Shown here: positions 10,532 to 20,686 of the stretch, piece after piece
Numbering within the stretch: the stretch's first letter is position 1
How the letters are laid out: every line of letters begins with the position of its first letter
Assembly (NCBI RefSeq): GCF_021555175.1
Contig: NZ_JAKGRW010000036.1
Span: 1-48,246 of the forward strand
DNA: 48,246 nt
Source: Nocardioides alcanivorans
Lineage (GTDB): Bacteria; Actinomycetota; Actinomycetes; Propionibacteriales; Nocardioidaceae
Direction of reading: 5' to 3'
Made by a program: the position numbers and the translations under genes
The notes under the pieces: generated by a model
Database searches by the model: none
Told to the model about the DNA's origin: nothing
Seen by the model: only the letters and a program-made list of their open reading frames with translations

Positions 10532-11969
10532 CCTGCTAGGCACTGCCCGGCCGACGTCCGTTACTGTTCGGTCTATCCGTGCAGTTCGAGAGAGAGGCTC
10601 GTTCGTGGGTCTGAAACTCCCCAAGCGTGCCCAACATCTGGGCTTGGGTTTGGCGCTTGGTCTCACCCTCCTTTTGCTCGGCGCGTGCAACGCCGAGGAC
10701 AAGGCCCAGGCCAAGCGTTGGGCCATGCCCGCCAATTCCCCGGGCACCGAACAGGCTGTCCACATCGCTGACCTGTGGAAGTGGGCGTGGATCGCACTGC
10801 TCATCACAGGTGTGCTGGTGTGGGGCCTGATCTTCTGGTGCGTCGCGGCCTACCGCCGTCGTAGCGAGGACGAGATCCCCGTCCAGACCCGTTACAACCT
10901 GCCGCTCGAGGTTCTCTACACCGTCGTGCCCGTCTTTGCCGTGGTCGTGTTCTTCTACTGGACCGTCACCGTGCAGGACAAGGTGCTCGAGGACAAGGAC
11001 CCCGATGTCATGGTCGAGGTCGTGGCCCAGCAGTGGTCGTGGACGTTCAACCACTCCGACGGTGACGCCGAGACCGGCGGTCCGGTGATCTACGAAGGCG
11101 GAACCGCCTCCAAGATCCCGACCCTGGTGCTCCCGGTCGACAAGACCATCGAGTTCCGGTTGTCCTCGCCCGACGTCATCCACTCCTTCTGGATCCCCGG
11201 CTTCCTCATGAAGATGGACGTCATCCCGGGCCAGGAGGGCAACGACCGCAACCACTTCCAGGTGACCACCACCAAGCTCGGCGACTTCAAGGGCAAGTGT
11301 GCTGAGCTCTGCGGCACCTACCACTCGCGCATGCTCTTCAACGTGAAGGTCGTCAGCGACGCCGACTACCAGCAATACCTGGCCGACCAGAAGGCGGCCG
11401 GCTACTCGGCCGACGAACCGCTCCTGGGTGGCTCCGACGCCATCACCCAGCGCGGCCTGGCCGACGCCCACGACAGTGAGGGAGGCGAAGAGTGACCGCC
11501 ACGGCTACTCCCGCGACCAGCGAAGAAACCGGTCGCAAGCCGCTCGGCCAGCAGGTCATGCGCCTGCTGACCACCACCGATCACAAGCTGATCGGCAAGA
11601 TGTACCTCACCACCTCGTTCGCCTGGTTCCTGCTGGGCGGCCTGATGGCCCTGGTCATCCGTTCCGAACTTGCCTTCCCGGGCAACCAGTTCGTCAGCGA
11701 CGAGACCTACAACCAGCTGTTCACGATGCACGGCACGATCATGCTGCTGCTCTTCGCGACACCGCTGTTCTTCGGTTTCGCCAACGTGATCATGCCGATC
11801 CAGATCGGTTCCCCCGACGTCGCCTTCCCGCGACTCAACATGTTCAGCTACTGGCTGTTCCTGTTCGGTGGTCTGATCGCGGCCTCCGGCTTCCTCACCC
11901 CGGAGGGTGCGGCAAGCTTCGGCTGGTTCGGCTACGCACCGCTCTCCAGCTCACTGCGTTCCCCCGGCA
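10532..11969. other. Single-copy centre (spacer) of the giant inverted repeat
   Basis: This 1,438-bp stretch lies between the arms. It carries 73 bp of ctaC leader, all of ctaC and about the first 159 codons of ctaD. The left junction is at 10531/10532. To its left, read on the minus strand, is the middle of ctaD; to its right is the upstream region of ctaC. The natural sequence upstream of ctaC is therefore missing apart from those 73 bp. Confidence 0.93.
10605..11495 (+). CDS. ctaC: Cytochrome c oxidase subunit II
   Basis: Encodes 296 residues starting at GTG 10605 behind an AG-rich ribosome-binding site (GAGAGAGG, ending at 10597). A lipoprotein-type signal ends in LGAC near residue 28 (inferred). 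A short periplasmic stretch and two membrane helices follow, then the cupredoxin domain. The CuA site is visible as [12 protein letters not shown] plus the upstream HSFWIPGF histidine. The subunit receives electrons from the bc1 complex (cytochrome c is fused to QcrC in actinobacteria) and passes them to CtaD. It is the only gene wholly inside the single-copy centre, and its stop overlaps ctaD by four bases. Only 73 bp of its own upstream DNA remain before the repeat junction; TACTGT at 10562-10567 could be a -10 box, but no convincing -35 is seen. Confidence 0.95.
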   Translation: MGLKLPKRAQHLGLGLALGLTLLLLGACNAEDKAQAKRWAMPANSPGTEQAVHIADLWKWAWIALLITGVLVWGLIFWCVAAYRRRSEDEIPVQTRYNLPLEVLYTVVPVFAVVVFFYWTVTVQDKVLEDKDPDVMVEVVAQQWSWTFNHSDGDAETGGPVIYEGGTASKIPTLVLPVDKTIEFRLSSPDVIHSFWIPGFLMKMDVIPGQEGNDRNHFQVTTTKLGDFKGKCAELCGTYHSRMLFNVKVVSDADYQQYLADQKAAGYSADEPLLGGSDAITQRGLADAHDSEGGEE

Positions 11970-13233
11970 TCGGTGGGGACCTGTGGATCATGGGTCTGTG
12001 GATGGCTGGAATCGGCACCATCTTGGGTGCGGTCAACTTCATCACCACGATCATCTGCATGCGTGCCCCCGGCATGACCATGTTCCGGATGCCGCTGTTC
12101 GTGTGGAACACCCTGATCACCAGCATCCTGGTGCTCATCGCCTTCCCGATCCTCGGTGGCGCGCTGCTGTCCCTCGAGGTGGACCGGCTCTTCGATGCCC
12201 AGATCTTCGCTGCCGAACACGGTGGCGCGATCCTGTGGCAACACCTGTTCTGGTTCTTCGGACACCCAGAGGTCTACATCATCGCGTTGCCGTTCTTCGG
12301 CATCGTGACGGAGATCCTCCCGGTCTTCTCCCGCAAGCCCATCTTCGGTTACGTCGGCCTGGTCGGCGCGACCCTGGGCATCGCGATCCTCTCGATCGCG
12401 GTGTGGGCCCACCACATGTTCGTGACCGGTGAGGTCAACCTGCCGTTCTTCTCCGGCATGACCTTCCTGATCGCCGTCCCGACCGGTGTGAAGTTCTTCA
12501 ACTGGATCGGCACGATGTGGGGCGGCTCGCTGTCGTTCGACACGCCGATGCTGTGGTCGATCGGCTTCCTCACGACCTTCCTCTTCGGTGGTCTGACGGG
12601 CGTCATCCTGGCGAGCCCCCGCTCGACTTCCACGTCTCCGACTCCTACTTCGTGGTGGCGCACTTCCACTACGTGGTGTTCGGCACGGTGGTGTTCGCGA
12701 TGTTCGCCGGCTTCTACTTCTGGTGGCCGAAGATGACGGGCAAGATGCTCGACGAGCGACTGGGCAAGATCCACTTCTGGCTGCTCTTCGTCGGCTTCCA
12801 CGCCACGTTCCTCGTGCAGCACTGGCTGGGCGTCGAGGGCATGCCGCGTCGTTACGTCGACTACCTGCCGGACGACGGCTTCACGTTCCTCAACCAGTTC
12901 TCCACGGTGGGTGCCTTCCTGCTCGCGGCCTCGACGTTGCCGTTCCTCTACAACGTCTATGTCTCGAGCAAGGGCCCGAAGGTCGTCGTGGACGACCCGT
13001 GGGGCTGGGGCCGCTCCCTGGAGTGGGCCACCAGCTGCCCGCCCCCGCGCCACAACTTCGAGTCGATCCCGCGCATCCGTTCGGAGTCGCCGGCGTTCGA
13101 CCTGCACCACCCGGAGATTGCTGCGCTGGAGCTGGCCCAGAACGACGCCGAGCGAGAGGGCGGACTGGCTGACGCTCCCAACGTCGAGGGTCGCCAGGAG
13201 ATGTTGGACGAGCGCACGGAGGACAACAACTGA
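11492..13233 (+). CDS. ctaD: Cytochrome c oxidase subunit I (apparent frameshift)
   Basis: Catalytic haem a/haem a3-CuB subunit of the aa3 oxidase, about 580 residues once the frame is joined. It starts at GTG 11492, overlapping ctaC. Ligand motifs appear in the expected order: MHGTIM (low-spin haem), HPEVY (CuB histidine and cross-linked tyrosine), AHHMF, and HFHYVV (haem a3 and a). The frame breaks at the C-run 12616-12620: six Cs restore the expected ASPPLDFHV reading across the site. The 5' ~159 codons are single copy in the window; the rest lies in the repeat arm. The stop overlaps the ctaF start by one base (TGATG), so ctaC-ctaD-ctaF are translationally coupled. I consider the break a sequencing error because the protein is otherwise full length and conserved on both sides. 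Confidence 0.94.
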
Positions 13234-13651
13234 TGAAGGCTGAAACTTGGCTCTTCGTGACCTGTGGCATCTTCTTCGTGCTGGTCGCGCCTGCCTACTG
13301 GTTCGTCACCGACGCGATGAACGAGCAGGGGGTGACTGGGTCGGCACGACCGCCTTGGTCATGACCGCCCTGCTGGTCATCATGATCGCCCTCTACCTCG
13401 GTTTCCACGCTGCCAAGATGGAGCCGCGTCCCGAGGACCGCAAGGACGGCGAGATCGCCGACGGCGCCGGTGAGCTGGGCTTCTTCCCGCCCTACTCGTG
13501 GTGGCCGCTGTGGGTCGCCCTGACCTTCGCGCTGTGCACCTTCGCCGTGGCCTTGGCGCTGTGGTGGCTGGTCATCATCGGGTTCCTCCTGGGCCTGCTG
13601 ACGGTCATCGGTTGGGTCTTCGAGTACTACCGCGGAGAGTTCGCCCACTGA
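13233..13651 (+). CDS. ctaF: Cytochrome c oxidase subunit IV, actinobacterial type (apparent frameshift)
   Basis: A 139-residue membrane protein after joining frames at the G-run 13328-13332, where a sixth G gives the reading NEQGGDWVGTTALV. It has four predicted membrane helices, two before and two after a short acidic loop (EPRPEDRKDGE), and ends in WVFEYYRGEFAH, which fits the actinobacterial CtaF family. It is part of the bc1-aa3 supercomplex. It starts at an ATG that overlaps the ctaD stop by one base. Confidence 0.9.
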
Positions 13652-13667
13652 TCGGTTGATCCATCGC

Positions 13668-13702
13668 TTCGGCCCCGTCACGTTCCTCGTGGCGGGGCCG
13701 AA
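13668..13702 (+). terminator. Hairpin after ctaF
   Basis: TTCGGCCCCG begins a stem that is closed by CGGGGCCGAA, with one G-T pair and a very short loop. It lies 16 nt after the ctaF stop and is followed by ATTGTTTC. Probable intrinsic terminator of ctaC-ctaD-ctaF. Confidence 0.7.
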
Positions 13703-13764
13703 TTGTTTCGGTTCGGGCGCTACCCTGTGGCAGTTCGTCCCAACCACGTCCTACGGGGAGTCCC

Positions 13765-14981
13765 ATGTCGTTGCCGATCCGGCGGGTACGCCGTGCTGCC
13801 GTCCTGGCGACCTCGTTCGTCCTCGCGAGCTCCTTCCTGGCGGCCTGCCAGAGCGACACCGACGGCTCCTCCGGTGAACGCGGAGGGCCCGGAGGCGACA
13901 GCCAGGGGAGAGCGCCGCCGAACAGGTGGACGTGGTGTTCAACGTCAAGAAGAAGGCACTCGCGCCTGTCGACACGCTCGTCGACGTAGACGTGTCCGGA
14001 GGCAGCCTCACCTCGGTGCGGTTGCGTTCCGTCGATGGCGCAGACGTCGCGGGCGACCTGGCGGACGACAGCACCTCGTGGACCGCCACCGAGCGGCTCG
14101 AGCCGGGCACGTCGTACGTCGTCACGGCAGAGGTGCGCGACGCGGACGGTGGGCAGCAGAGCGTCAGGAGACGCTTCAACACCGAGGAGCTGACCCTCGA
14201 CCAGCAGGTCTATCCGTCCGTGGCGCCGCTGCAGGGCGAGACCGTCGGGGTCGGAATGCCTGTTGTCGTCACCTTCGACCTGCCCATCGGCGACCGCCGA
14301 TCGATCGAGGAACATCTCGCGGTGGAGAGCACCCCGGCGCAGAAGGGGTCATGGCGCTGGATCTCCGACACGGAGGTGCACTGGCGCCCGAAGAGCTACT
14401 GGAAGCCGGGCACGAAGGTGACGGTGAACGCCGACGTCAACAGCGTGCCGGCTGGAGACGGACTCTACGGTCAGGAGTCGCGCACGGTGGAGTTCGCGGT
14501 GGGCGACGCCCACGTCACCAAGGTCGACGCGCGGACGCACCAGATGCAGGTCTTCACCAACGGCGAGCTGGCGCACACCTTCCCGATCACGACGGGCAAG
14601 GACGGGTTCATCACCCGCTCCGGAACCAAGGTGATCATGGAGAAGTTCCGCACCCGGCGAATGCGCTCGGAGACCGTGGGGATCAACCAGGGCAGCTCGG
14701 AGTACTACGACATCGACAACGTCGAGTATGCGATGCGGCTGACCTACTCGGGTGAGTTCATCCACGCAGCGCCGTGGTCGGTGGGCTCGCAGGGGAGCGC
14801 CAACGTCTCCCACGGGTGCACGGGCATGAGCACGGCCGACGCCGCCATCCTCTATGACATGACGCAGCGCGGCGACGTGGTCGAATACACCGGCACCGAC
14901 CGCCCCATGACGCTGGAGAACGGCTACGGCGACTGGAACCTGCCCTTCAAGGAGTGGAAGCAGGGTTCCGCCCTGGCGTGA
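13765..14981 (+). CDS. L,D-transpeptidase lipoprotein (YkuD, LdtMt2-like; apparent frameshift)
   Basis: About 405 residues after joining frames at the G-run 13915-13918, where a fifth G is needed. A signal peptide with lipobox (SSFLAAC, Cys near residue 28) is followed by a Gly/Ser-rich linker, two Ig-like domains (roughly 55-250) and a C-terminal YkuD domain. The active site is visible as the IHAAPWS histidine (~334) and SHGCTGM (His ~350, Cys ~352). Enzymes of this type make 3-3 cross-links in peptidoglycan outside the membrane. A ribosome-binding site GGGGAG lies at 13755-13760. It converges with the monooxygenase gene, 21 nt apart. Confidence 0.93.
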
Positions 14982-15002
14982 TCCGCGGTCAAGGGGCCGG
15001 CT

Positions 15003-16036
15003 TCAGCCCGCCAGGATCTCCCGGACCCGCGGGATCACCTCGGTGCCGTAGAGCCGGATGCTCTCCATGAGCTGCTCGTGAGGCATCGGTCCGTTGCTGT
15101 ACTTGAGGTCGAAGCGCTGCAACCCGAGGGCGCGCACCGTGCCGGCGATCTTCTGGGCCACGGTCTCAGGGGACCCGACATAGAGCGAGCCGTGGTCGAT
15201 CTCCGCGTCGTACTGTGCGCGCGTGGTGGGGGCCCAGCCTCGCTCGGCCCCGATGCGATTGCGGTTGGCCACGAAGTGCGGGTGGAGCAGTTCACGGGCG
15301 GCATCGTCGGAGGCAGCGATGAACCCGGGGAGTGCACGCCCACGGGGAGGTCGGGCCGGTCCAGCTCGGAGAGCGCGCGACGGTAGAGCTCGACGTAGGG
15401 CGTGAAGCGGGCCGGGTCACCCCCGATGATCGCGAGCATCATCGGCAGGCCGTGCCGTGCTGCGCGGACGACGGACTCCGGCGAGCCACCCACCCCGATC
15501 CAGGTCGGCAGGCTGCCCCGCTCGGTCTTGGGATAGACGTGGGTGGGCTGGAGCGGCGCCCGCACGGTGCCCTGCCAAGAGATCTCCCCCTCGGAGCGGA
15601 GCTTCGCAAAGAGATCGAGCTTCTCCTCGAAGAGGCGTTCGTAGTCGCCCAGATCCAGCCCGAAGAGCGGGAAGGACTCGGTGAAGGAGCCACGACCCAG
15701 GGTGACCTCGGCACGGCCGGCGGAGACGGCGTCCAAGGTGGCGAAGCGCTCGTAGACGCGGATCGGGTCATCGGAGCTGAGCACGGTGACCGCCGTGCCG
15801 AGCAGGATCCGCGAGGTCCGTGATGCTGCGGCTGCGAGGACGACGTCAGGTGAGGTCACCGCGAAGTCGTCGCGGTGGTGCTCGCCCACGCCGAAGGCGT
15901 CGATGCCCAGCTGGTCGGCGAGCACGGCCTGCTCGACGATGTTGCGGATCACCTGGTGCTGGGGGAGCAGTGCGCCGTCGAGGTCGACGGTCACGTCGCC
16001 GAACGTGTCGAGACCGAACTGCAGCGGGGCATGCAT
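15003..16036 (-). CDS. LLM-class (luciferase-like) flavin-dependent oxidoreductase (apparent frameshift)
   Basis: About 344 residues after joining frames at 15324-15326, where one more base in the run is needed. The start (MHAPLQFGLDTFGD) lies behind a perfect GGAGG site. The bacterial luciferase-like fold is recognisable from VGEHHRDDFAVTSPDVVLAA, the phosphate-binding GTAVTVLSSDDPIRVYE region and the VGSPETVAQKI stretch near the end. The family uses FMNH2 or F420 on varied substrates; the sequence does not show which cofactor or substrate is used here. It sits between the cytochrome operons but has no evident respiratory role. Confidence 0.88.
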
Positions 16037-16174
16037 GGAGACCTCCGGAGGCTGAGATTGAAAACTTGATCAGATGGTGAACACCCGTACGCGCGGAGGA
16101 ATTCCGCCAACCCGGGGAGCAACAACAACTGCCATCTCGGCGCGCAAGAGCAGCGACTTCGCTGTGAAATGGCC

Positions 16175-16206
16175 GTTGGCCCCGGAGCAGCTGCTCCGGG
16201 GCCAAC
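16175..16206 (-). terminator. Perfect 32-nt palindrome after qcrB
   Basis: Mirror of 6295-6326: a 16-bp dyad with no loop, ending 16 nt before the qcrB stop as read on the plus strand. Probable terminator of the ctaE-qcrCAB operon. Confidence 0.7.
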
Positions 16207-16222
16207 GATCATGGACACGAGG

Positions 16223-17959
16223 TCAGTGTCGGAGTTCGTCACCCTCGACCGGACCACGACCGTCGAACTGGTGTCCGTCGGCGGGGTGGTCGAGACCGGC
16301 TTCGAGCTCGTGCTCGTGCGCGGCGTGGTGCCGTGCCTCCTCGAGCTCCTCTGCGGTCGGCTTCTGCACGTTGTCCGCGAACATGCTCTTGGAGAGCTTC
16401 TCGCGAAGTGCCGTGCCGCGACCACCCGGGGCGGCGACGCCGTTGGCGTCGACGTCCTTGGCGGAGTCGTAGACCTCGTCGCGGTCGCGGGCCGTGAGCT
16501 TGTAGGCGTGGTCGTCGGAGAGCGGCAGGTGACGCTCGCTGTAACCACCCTCGGGGGAGCGCATGATGATTCCGCTCTCATAGCCGTGGAGCAGCATCTC
16601 GTTGTCGTGACGCTGGAGCGAGATGCACCAACGCCTGATCCAGATGAACACCAGCGGCGGGATGATGAAGATGGCCGCCCTCAGGAACCACGTGATGTGG
16701 TTGAGGTTGAGGTTGAACAGCACGGCGAGGACGTCGTTGCCGCCGCCGATCCACAACAGGCCGTAGAGGGTCATCATCGCGACGAGGAACGCCGTACGGG
16801 TTGGGGCGTTGCGCGGACGCTGGAGCAGGTGGTGCTCCCGCTTGTCGCCAGTCACCCAGGCCTCGAGGAACGGCCAGGCGAGCACCATGGCCAGCAGTGC
16901 CATCGGCGCGACCATGCCGGGGATCAGGATGTTCCACGACAGCGTGACGCCGAGGAAGTGGGACTCCCACCCGGGCATGATGCGCAGGGTGCCCTCGGCC
17001 AGACCCATGTACCAGTCCGGCTGCGAACCGGCGGTGACCTTGGTCGGGTCGTAGGGGCCGTACTTCCACACCGGGTTGATCGTCATCAGACCACCCATGA
17101 AGGCGGACCAGCCGAACACGATGAAGAAGAAGCCGCCCGCCTTGGCTGCGTAGACCGGGAGCATCGGGTAGCCGACGACGTTCTCCTCGGTACGACCGGG
17201 GCCAGGCCACTGCGTGTGCTTGTGGTAGACGAGCAGCAGCATGTGGGCAGCGATGAGCGCCAGGATCAACGCCGGCAGCAGCAGGATGTGTGCCATGTAG
17301 AGACGCGGCACGATCGCGTCGCCCGGGAACTCGCCACCGAACATGAAGAACGACATGTAGGTGCCGAGCACCGGAGTCGACTGCACGAGGCCCTGGGCGA
17401 TACGTAGACCGGTGCCGGAGAGCAGGTCGTCGGGCAGTGAGTAGCCCGAGAATCCTTCGACGATGCCGAGCAGGATCAGCAGGCCACCGATGACCCAGTT
17501 GATCTCACGGGGCTTGCGGAATGCGCCGGTGAGGAACACGCGCATCATGTGGACGAGCATCGATGCGATGAACAGCATGGCTGCCCAGTGGTGCATCTGA
17601 CGCATCATCAGTCCGCCGCGGACGTCGAACGAGATGTCGAGGGTGGAGGCGAAGGCCTCCGACATGTGCAGGCCACGGAACTGCTCGTAGGTGCCCATGT
17701 ATTCGACTTCCGCCATCGAGGGGCGGAACCAGAAGGTCAAGAACACGCCGCTCAGCAGCAGGACGACGAAGCTCCAGAGAGCAATCTCGCCCAGCATGAA
17801 GGACCAGTGGTCCGGAAAGACCTTGCGGAGGTTCTTCTTGGCCAGGCCGGCGAGGCCGAGGCGCTCGTCAGCCCAACCGACGGTGCGGGCACCGCGACCC
17901 GGCTTGCCGGCCGAGGTGGCCGTCTTGCCGTTGGTGGATGCCACGTTCTGGGTGCTCAC
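16223..17959 (-). CDS. qcrB: Cytochrome bc1 complex cytochrome b subunit
   Basis: 578 residues. It is the menaquinol-oxidising membrane subunit of the bc1 complex (complex III). The haem ligands are in place: His 123/124 and 137 in one helix (HHWAAMLFIASMLVH) and His 224 and 239 in a later helix. About eight or nine membrane helices end near residue 440. A long soluble C-terminal tail follows, rich in His, Asp and Glu, as is usual for actinobacterial QcrB. It starts at a GTG overlapping the qcrA stop by four bases. Confidence 0.95.
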   Translation of the reverse strand: MSTQNVASTNGKTATSAGKPGRGARTVGWADERLGLAGLAKKNLRKVFPDHWSFMLGEIALWSFVVLLLSGVFLTFWFRPSMAEVEYMGTYEQFRGLHMSEAFASTLDISFDVRGGLMMRQMHHWAAMLFIASMLVHMMRVFLTGAFRKPREINWVIGGLLILLGIVEGFSGYSLPDDLLSGTGLRIAQGLVQSTPVLGTYMSFFMFGGEFPGDAIVPRLYMAHILLLPALILALIAAHMLLLVYHKHTQWPGPGRTEENVVGYPMLPVYAAKAGGFFFIVFGWSAFMGGLMTINPVWKYGPYDPTKVTAGSQPDWYMGLAEGTLRIMPGWESHFLGVTLSWNILIPGMVAPMALLAMVLAWPFLEAWVTGDKREHHLLQRPRNAPTRTAFLVAMMTLYGLLWIGGGNDVLAVLFNLNLNHITWFLRAAIFIIPPLVFIWIRRWCISLQRHDNEMLLHGYESGIIMRSPEGGYSERHLPLSDDHAYKLTARDRDEVYDSAKDVDANGVAAPGGRGTALREKLSKSMFADNVQKPTAEELEEARHHAAHEHELEAGLDHPADGHQFDGRGPVEGDELRH

Positions 17960-19056
17960 TTGGCAGCCTCCTCCTCAAAGAACTTCTTCTCCTGCTTTTC
18001 CCAGTAGGAGGGTGAGTTGCGCTCCCAGTAGCTCGGGCCCACGGGCTCGAGGAAGTCACTGCGCGCAGCCAGGTAGCCGTCCTCGTCGACCTCGATCGGC
18101 AGCATCGGCAGCCGGCGAGCAGCCGGGCCGAACACGACCCGACCCCGGTCACCGAGGTCGAAGGTGGACTGGTGGCACGGGCACAGCAGGTGGTGCGTCT
18201 GCTGCTCCCACAGGGCGATCGGGCAACCCACGTGGGTGCAGATCTTGGAGTAGCAGAGGATGCCCTCGTGACCCCAGTTCTGGGTCTCCTCGGTGATGTC
18301 CTTCGGCTCCATGCGAACCATGATGACCGAGGCCTTGGCCTTGGCGACCTGCAGGTCGACGCCTTCGAGGTGCTCGATGCCACGCTCCTCGAGGCCGGCG
18401 AGGTGCTCGGCGTCCAGGGGGTTCACGAGGCCCTCGGGCTCCGCGTTGACCAGCTGGCCGACCTCGAGGTCGCTCGGTCGGATCCAGCGGCCGGTGACGT
18501 CGTTGACGATCCGGGTGCCGCGCTTCCACACCGTGCTCTCGAGCTTCTTGCCCGGCAGCGGGCCGAGGTCGCGCAGGCCCACGATCAGGGGCAGGCCGAC
18601 GACACCGAGAGCGAGCAGCATGGTGTTGCGCACCAAGGGGCGGCGGCCGATGCCGGACTCCTCGAGGCCCTGCTGGAGGGCAGCGATCGTGGCGGCGCGG
18701 TCCTCCTCGGAGGACGCGGCCGGGTGACGCTGCTCGGAGATCTCGTGGTCGCCCATGAGCTTGCGTGCCCACTGGATGATGCCGATGCCGATGAAGAGCA
18801 GCGCGAAGCCGAGGCTCAGGCCGAGCGCGACGTTCATCGCGCCCATGCCCATGAAGGTGTCGCCGGGCTCGATCGTGAAGTAGGCGACGCAGAACGCGAG
18901 CGCGGACACCACGGAGAGCAGGAAGAAGGTCGCAACCTGTCGCTCGGCGCGCTTCTCAGCGGCCGGGTCGACATCAGTGGGGCGCCACTCGTGCTCGGGC
19001 AGCCCCGGGTTGGGGATCGGTTCCTCGACCGGGAGGTTGTCGGTCTGGTCGGTCAC
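17956..19056 (-). CDS. qcrA: Cytochrome bc1 complex Rieske iron-sulfur subunit
   Basis: 366 residues, in frame in this arm only. Three membrane helices precede the Rieske domain, matching the long actinobacterial type (helices near residues 35-55, 70-92 and 145-165). The 2Fe-2S ligands are CTHVGC and CPCHQSTFD in the C-terminal third, followed by a typical RRLPMLPIEVDEDGYL stretch. It shuttles electrons from menaquinol at QcrB to the haems of QcrC. It overlaps qcrC and qcrB by four bases on each side. Confidence 0.95.
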   Translation of the reverse strand: MTDQTDNLPVEEPIPNPGLPEHEWRPTDVDPAAEKRAERQVATFFLLSVVSALAFCVAYFTIEPGDTFMGMGAMNVALGLSLGFALLFIGIGIIQWARKLMGDHEISEQRHPAASSEEDRAATIAALQQGLEESGIGRRPLVRNTMLLALGVVGLPLIVGLRDLGPLPGKKLESTVWKRGTRIVNDVTGRWIRPSDLEVGQLVNAEPEGLVNPLDAEHLAGLEERGIEHLEGVDLQVAKAKASVIMVRMEPKDITEETQNWGHEGILCYSKICTHVGCPIALWEQQTHHLLCPCHQSTFDLGDRGRVVFGPAARRLPMLPIEVDEDGYLAARSDFLEPVGPSYWERNSPSYWEKQEKKFFEEEAAK

Positions 19057-19942
19057 GCTTGCGTCCCCTCACTGGACTTGGTCTTGGTGGAACGAGTGGA
19101 GTGGGCCGCGATCCAGTAGGCGAAGCCGACCAGACCACCGATGCCGAACAGCCAGGCAAACATGCCCTCGCTGACCGGGCCCAGACCACCGAGGCCGAAG
19201 CCGCCGTGCTGGGGCTCCTCGCCGATGGAGTCCAGGTAGGCGATGATCGATGCCTTGTCCTTGGACGTGAGCACCTCGTCGGAGAAGACCGGCATCTGCT
19301 GCGGGCCGGTGAGCATCGCCTGGTAGAGGTTCTTCTTGCTGGTCGACTTGAGGCTGGGGGCGTACTTGCCCCACGGCATGGCGCCACCCGAACCATCGAA
19401 GTTGTGGCAGGCGGTGCAGTTGGTCAAGAAGAGCTGTCCGCCGTCGACGACGGCCTGACGACGCTCGTCGGCGCTGAGGCCGTACTTGTCGATGTCGTAC
19501 TGGGCCGCGGTGGGCACGTCGGGGCCGGCGCCGAGCGAGCTGATGTAGGCCGTCAGGGCAGCGATCTCGTCCTGGCTGTAGACCGGAGTCTTCGAGGGAG
19601 CCTGCTGTCCGGGGGTCTGCATCGGCATACGGCCGGTGGTGAGCTGGAAGTCGGCGGCTGCGCCACCGACACCCACCAGCGACGGGCCGTACTGGCCATC
19701 GTCGGAGTTGATGCCCTCGCCGTTCTGCCCGTGGCAGAAGGAGCAGCCGACCAGGAAGAGCTCGCGGCCCTCCTGGATCAGCTCTTCGTCGGACTTGGTC
19801 TGGGTGTCCGCGTTGGAGGGGAGAGCACGACCTGGTAGAGGCCGCCCATGAAGAGCAAGCCCAGCAGCATGACCAGGAGGCCCGCCAAGCGGCTGCGGCG
19901 ATGACGCGACAGCCGGCCTGCGGAGCGGTTCAGGAAACGCAC
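19053..19942 (-). CDS. qcrC: Cytochrome bc1 complex diheme cytochrome c subunit (apparent frameshift)
   Basis: 296 residues after joining frames at 19818-19821, where a fifth base in the run gives the reading LSPSNADTQTKSDEEL. It has an N-terminal membrane segment, two c-type haem sites (CSFCH and CTACH) and a C-terminal helix (FAWLFGIGGLVGFAYWIA). Two haems on one subunit replace a soluble cytochrome c and pass electrons straight to CtaC in the supercomplex. It starts at a GTG 31 nt after ctaE, behind AAGGA. Confidence 0.93.
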
Positions 19943-19973
19943 GGAATCAATCCTTGATCTTGACGGTCTGGTG

Positions 19974-20612
19974 CTACTTGATGAGGTAGATGGTCGCGAA
20001 GAGGCCGATCCACACCACGTCGACGAAGTGCCAGTAGTACGACACGACGACCGCGCTGATCGCCTGCTCGTGCGTGAACTTGCGCGCCACGTAGGTGCGG
20101 CCGAGCACGAAGAGGAAGGCGATCAGACCGCCGGTGACGTGGAGTCCGTGGAAGCCAGTGGTCAGGTAGAACACCGAGCCGTAGGCATTGGACGAGAGCG
20201 TCACGCCGTGGTGGACCAGCTCGGCGTACTCAGTCGCCTGTCCACCGATGAAGATCGCGCCCATGATGAACGTGAGGATGAACCACTCACGCAGACCCCA
20301 CTTGTTCACCTGGAACAGGTTGCCCGAGCGGCCGACCTGGCCGCGCTCGGCAGCGAAGACGCCGAGCTGGCAGGTGACCGAGGAGAGCACGAGGATCGTG
20401 GTGTTCACGGTCGAGAACGGGATGTTCAGGAGCTCGGTCTGGCTCGCCCACAGGTCCGGGCTTTGGGCCCGAATGGTGAAATAGCACGCAAACAGCGCAG
20501 CAAAGAACATCAGCTCGCTCGAGAGCCAGATGATCGTTCCCACGCTGACCATGCTGGGACGGTCGTGATGCCCGTGAAGACGGGACGCCGGAATCGCAGT
20601 TGCAGTCGCCAC
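19974..20612 (-). CDS. ctaE: Cytochrome c oxidase subunit III
   Basis: 212 residues with five membrane helices, a short form typical of actinobacteria. Family motifs seen include [14 protein letters not shown] near the start and a C-terminal [15 protein letters not shown]. It is the first gene of the ctaE-qcrC-qcrA-qcrB operon. I chose GTG 20612 rather than the in-frame start at 20648 because the protein then begins in the usual way and the -10-like TACATAAT lies seven bases ahead, which suggests a leaderless mRNA. Confidence 0.94.
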   Translation of the reverse strand: MATATAIPASRLHGHHDRPSMVSVGTIIWLSSELMFFAALFACYFTIRAQSPDLWASQTELLNIPFSTVNTTILVLSSVTCQLGVFAAERGQVGRSGNLFQVNKWGLREWFILTFIMGAIFIGGQATEYAELVHHGVTLSSNAYGSVFYLTTGFHGLHVTGGLIAFLFVLGRTYVARKFTHEQAISAVVVSYYWHFVDVVWIGLFATIYLIK

Positions 20613-20686
20613 GGGCCTCATTATGTACGTATCGGTTGTCGAGGGCACCCCGACCCCCGGTTTGAGGGCGTCATAAAGTTCACACT
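20613..20686. promoter_or_regulatory. Divergent ctaE/ctaG promoter region with two leaderless-type starts
   Basis: The 74 bp between the two GTG starts contain TAAAGT at 20674-20679 for ctaG and, on the minus strand, TACATAAT at 20620-20627 for ctaE. In both cases the box ends exactly seven bases before the GTG, the spacing expected if transcription begins at the start codon itself. Neither gene has a ribosome-binding site. No clear -35 box is visible. Sequence and spacing are seen directly; leaderless initiation is inferred. Confidence 0.5.

Noticed and set aside
10532..10604. Insertion sequence or att site at the palindrome junction
   Set aside because: No transposase, terminal inverted repeat or direct repeat is visible at either breakpoint.
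12600..12630. Programmed frameshift in ctaD
   Set aside because: No slippery heptamer or stimulating structure is evident, and the same type of one-base loss occurs in many unrelated genes of the window.
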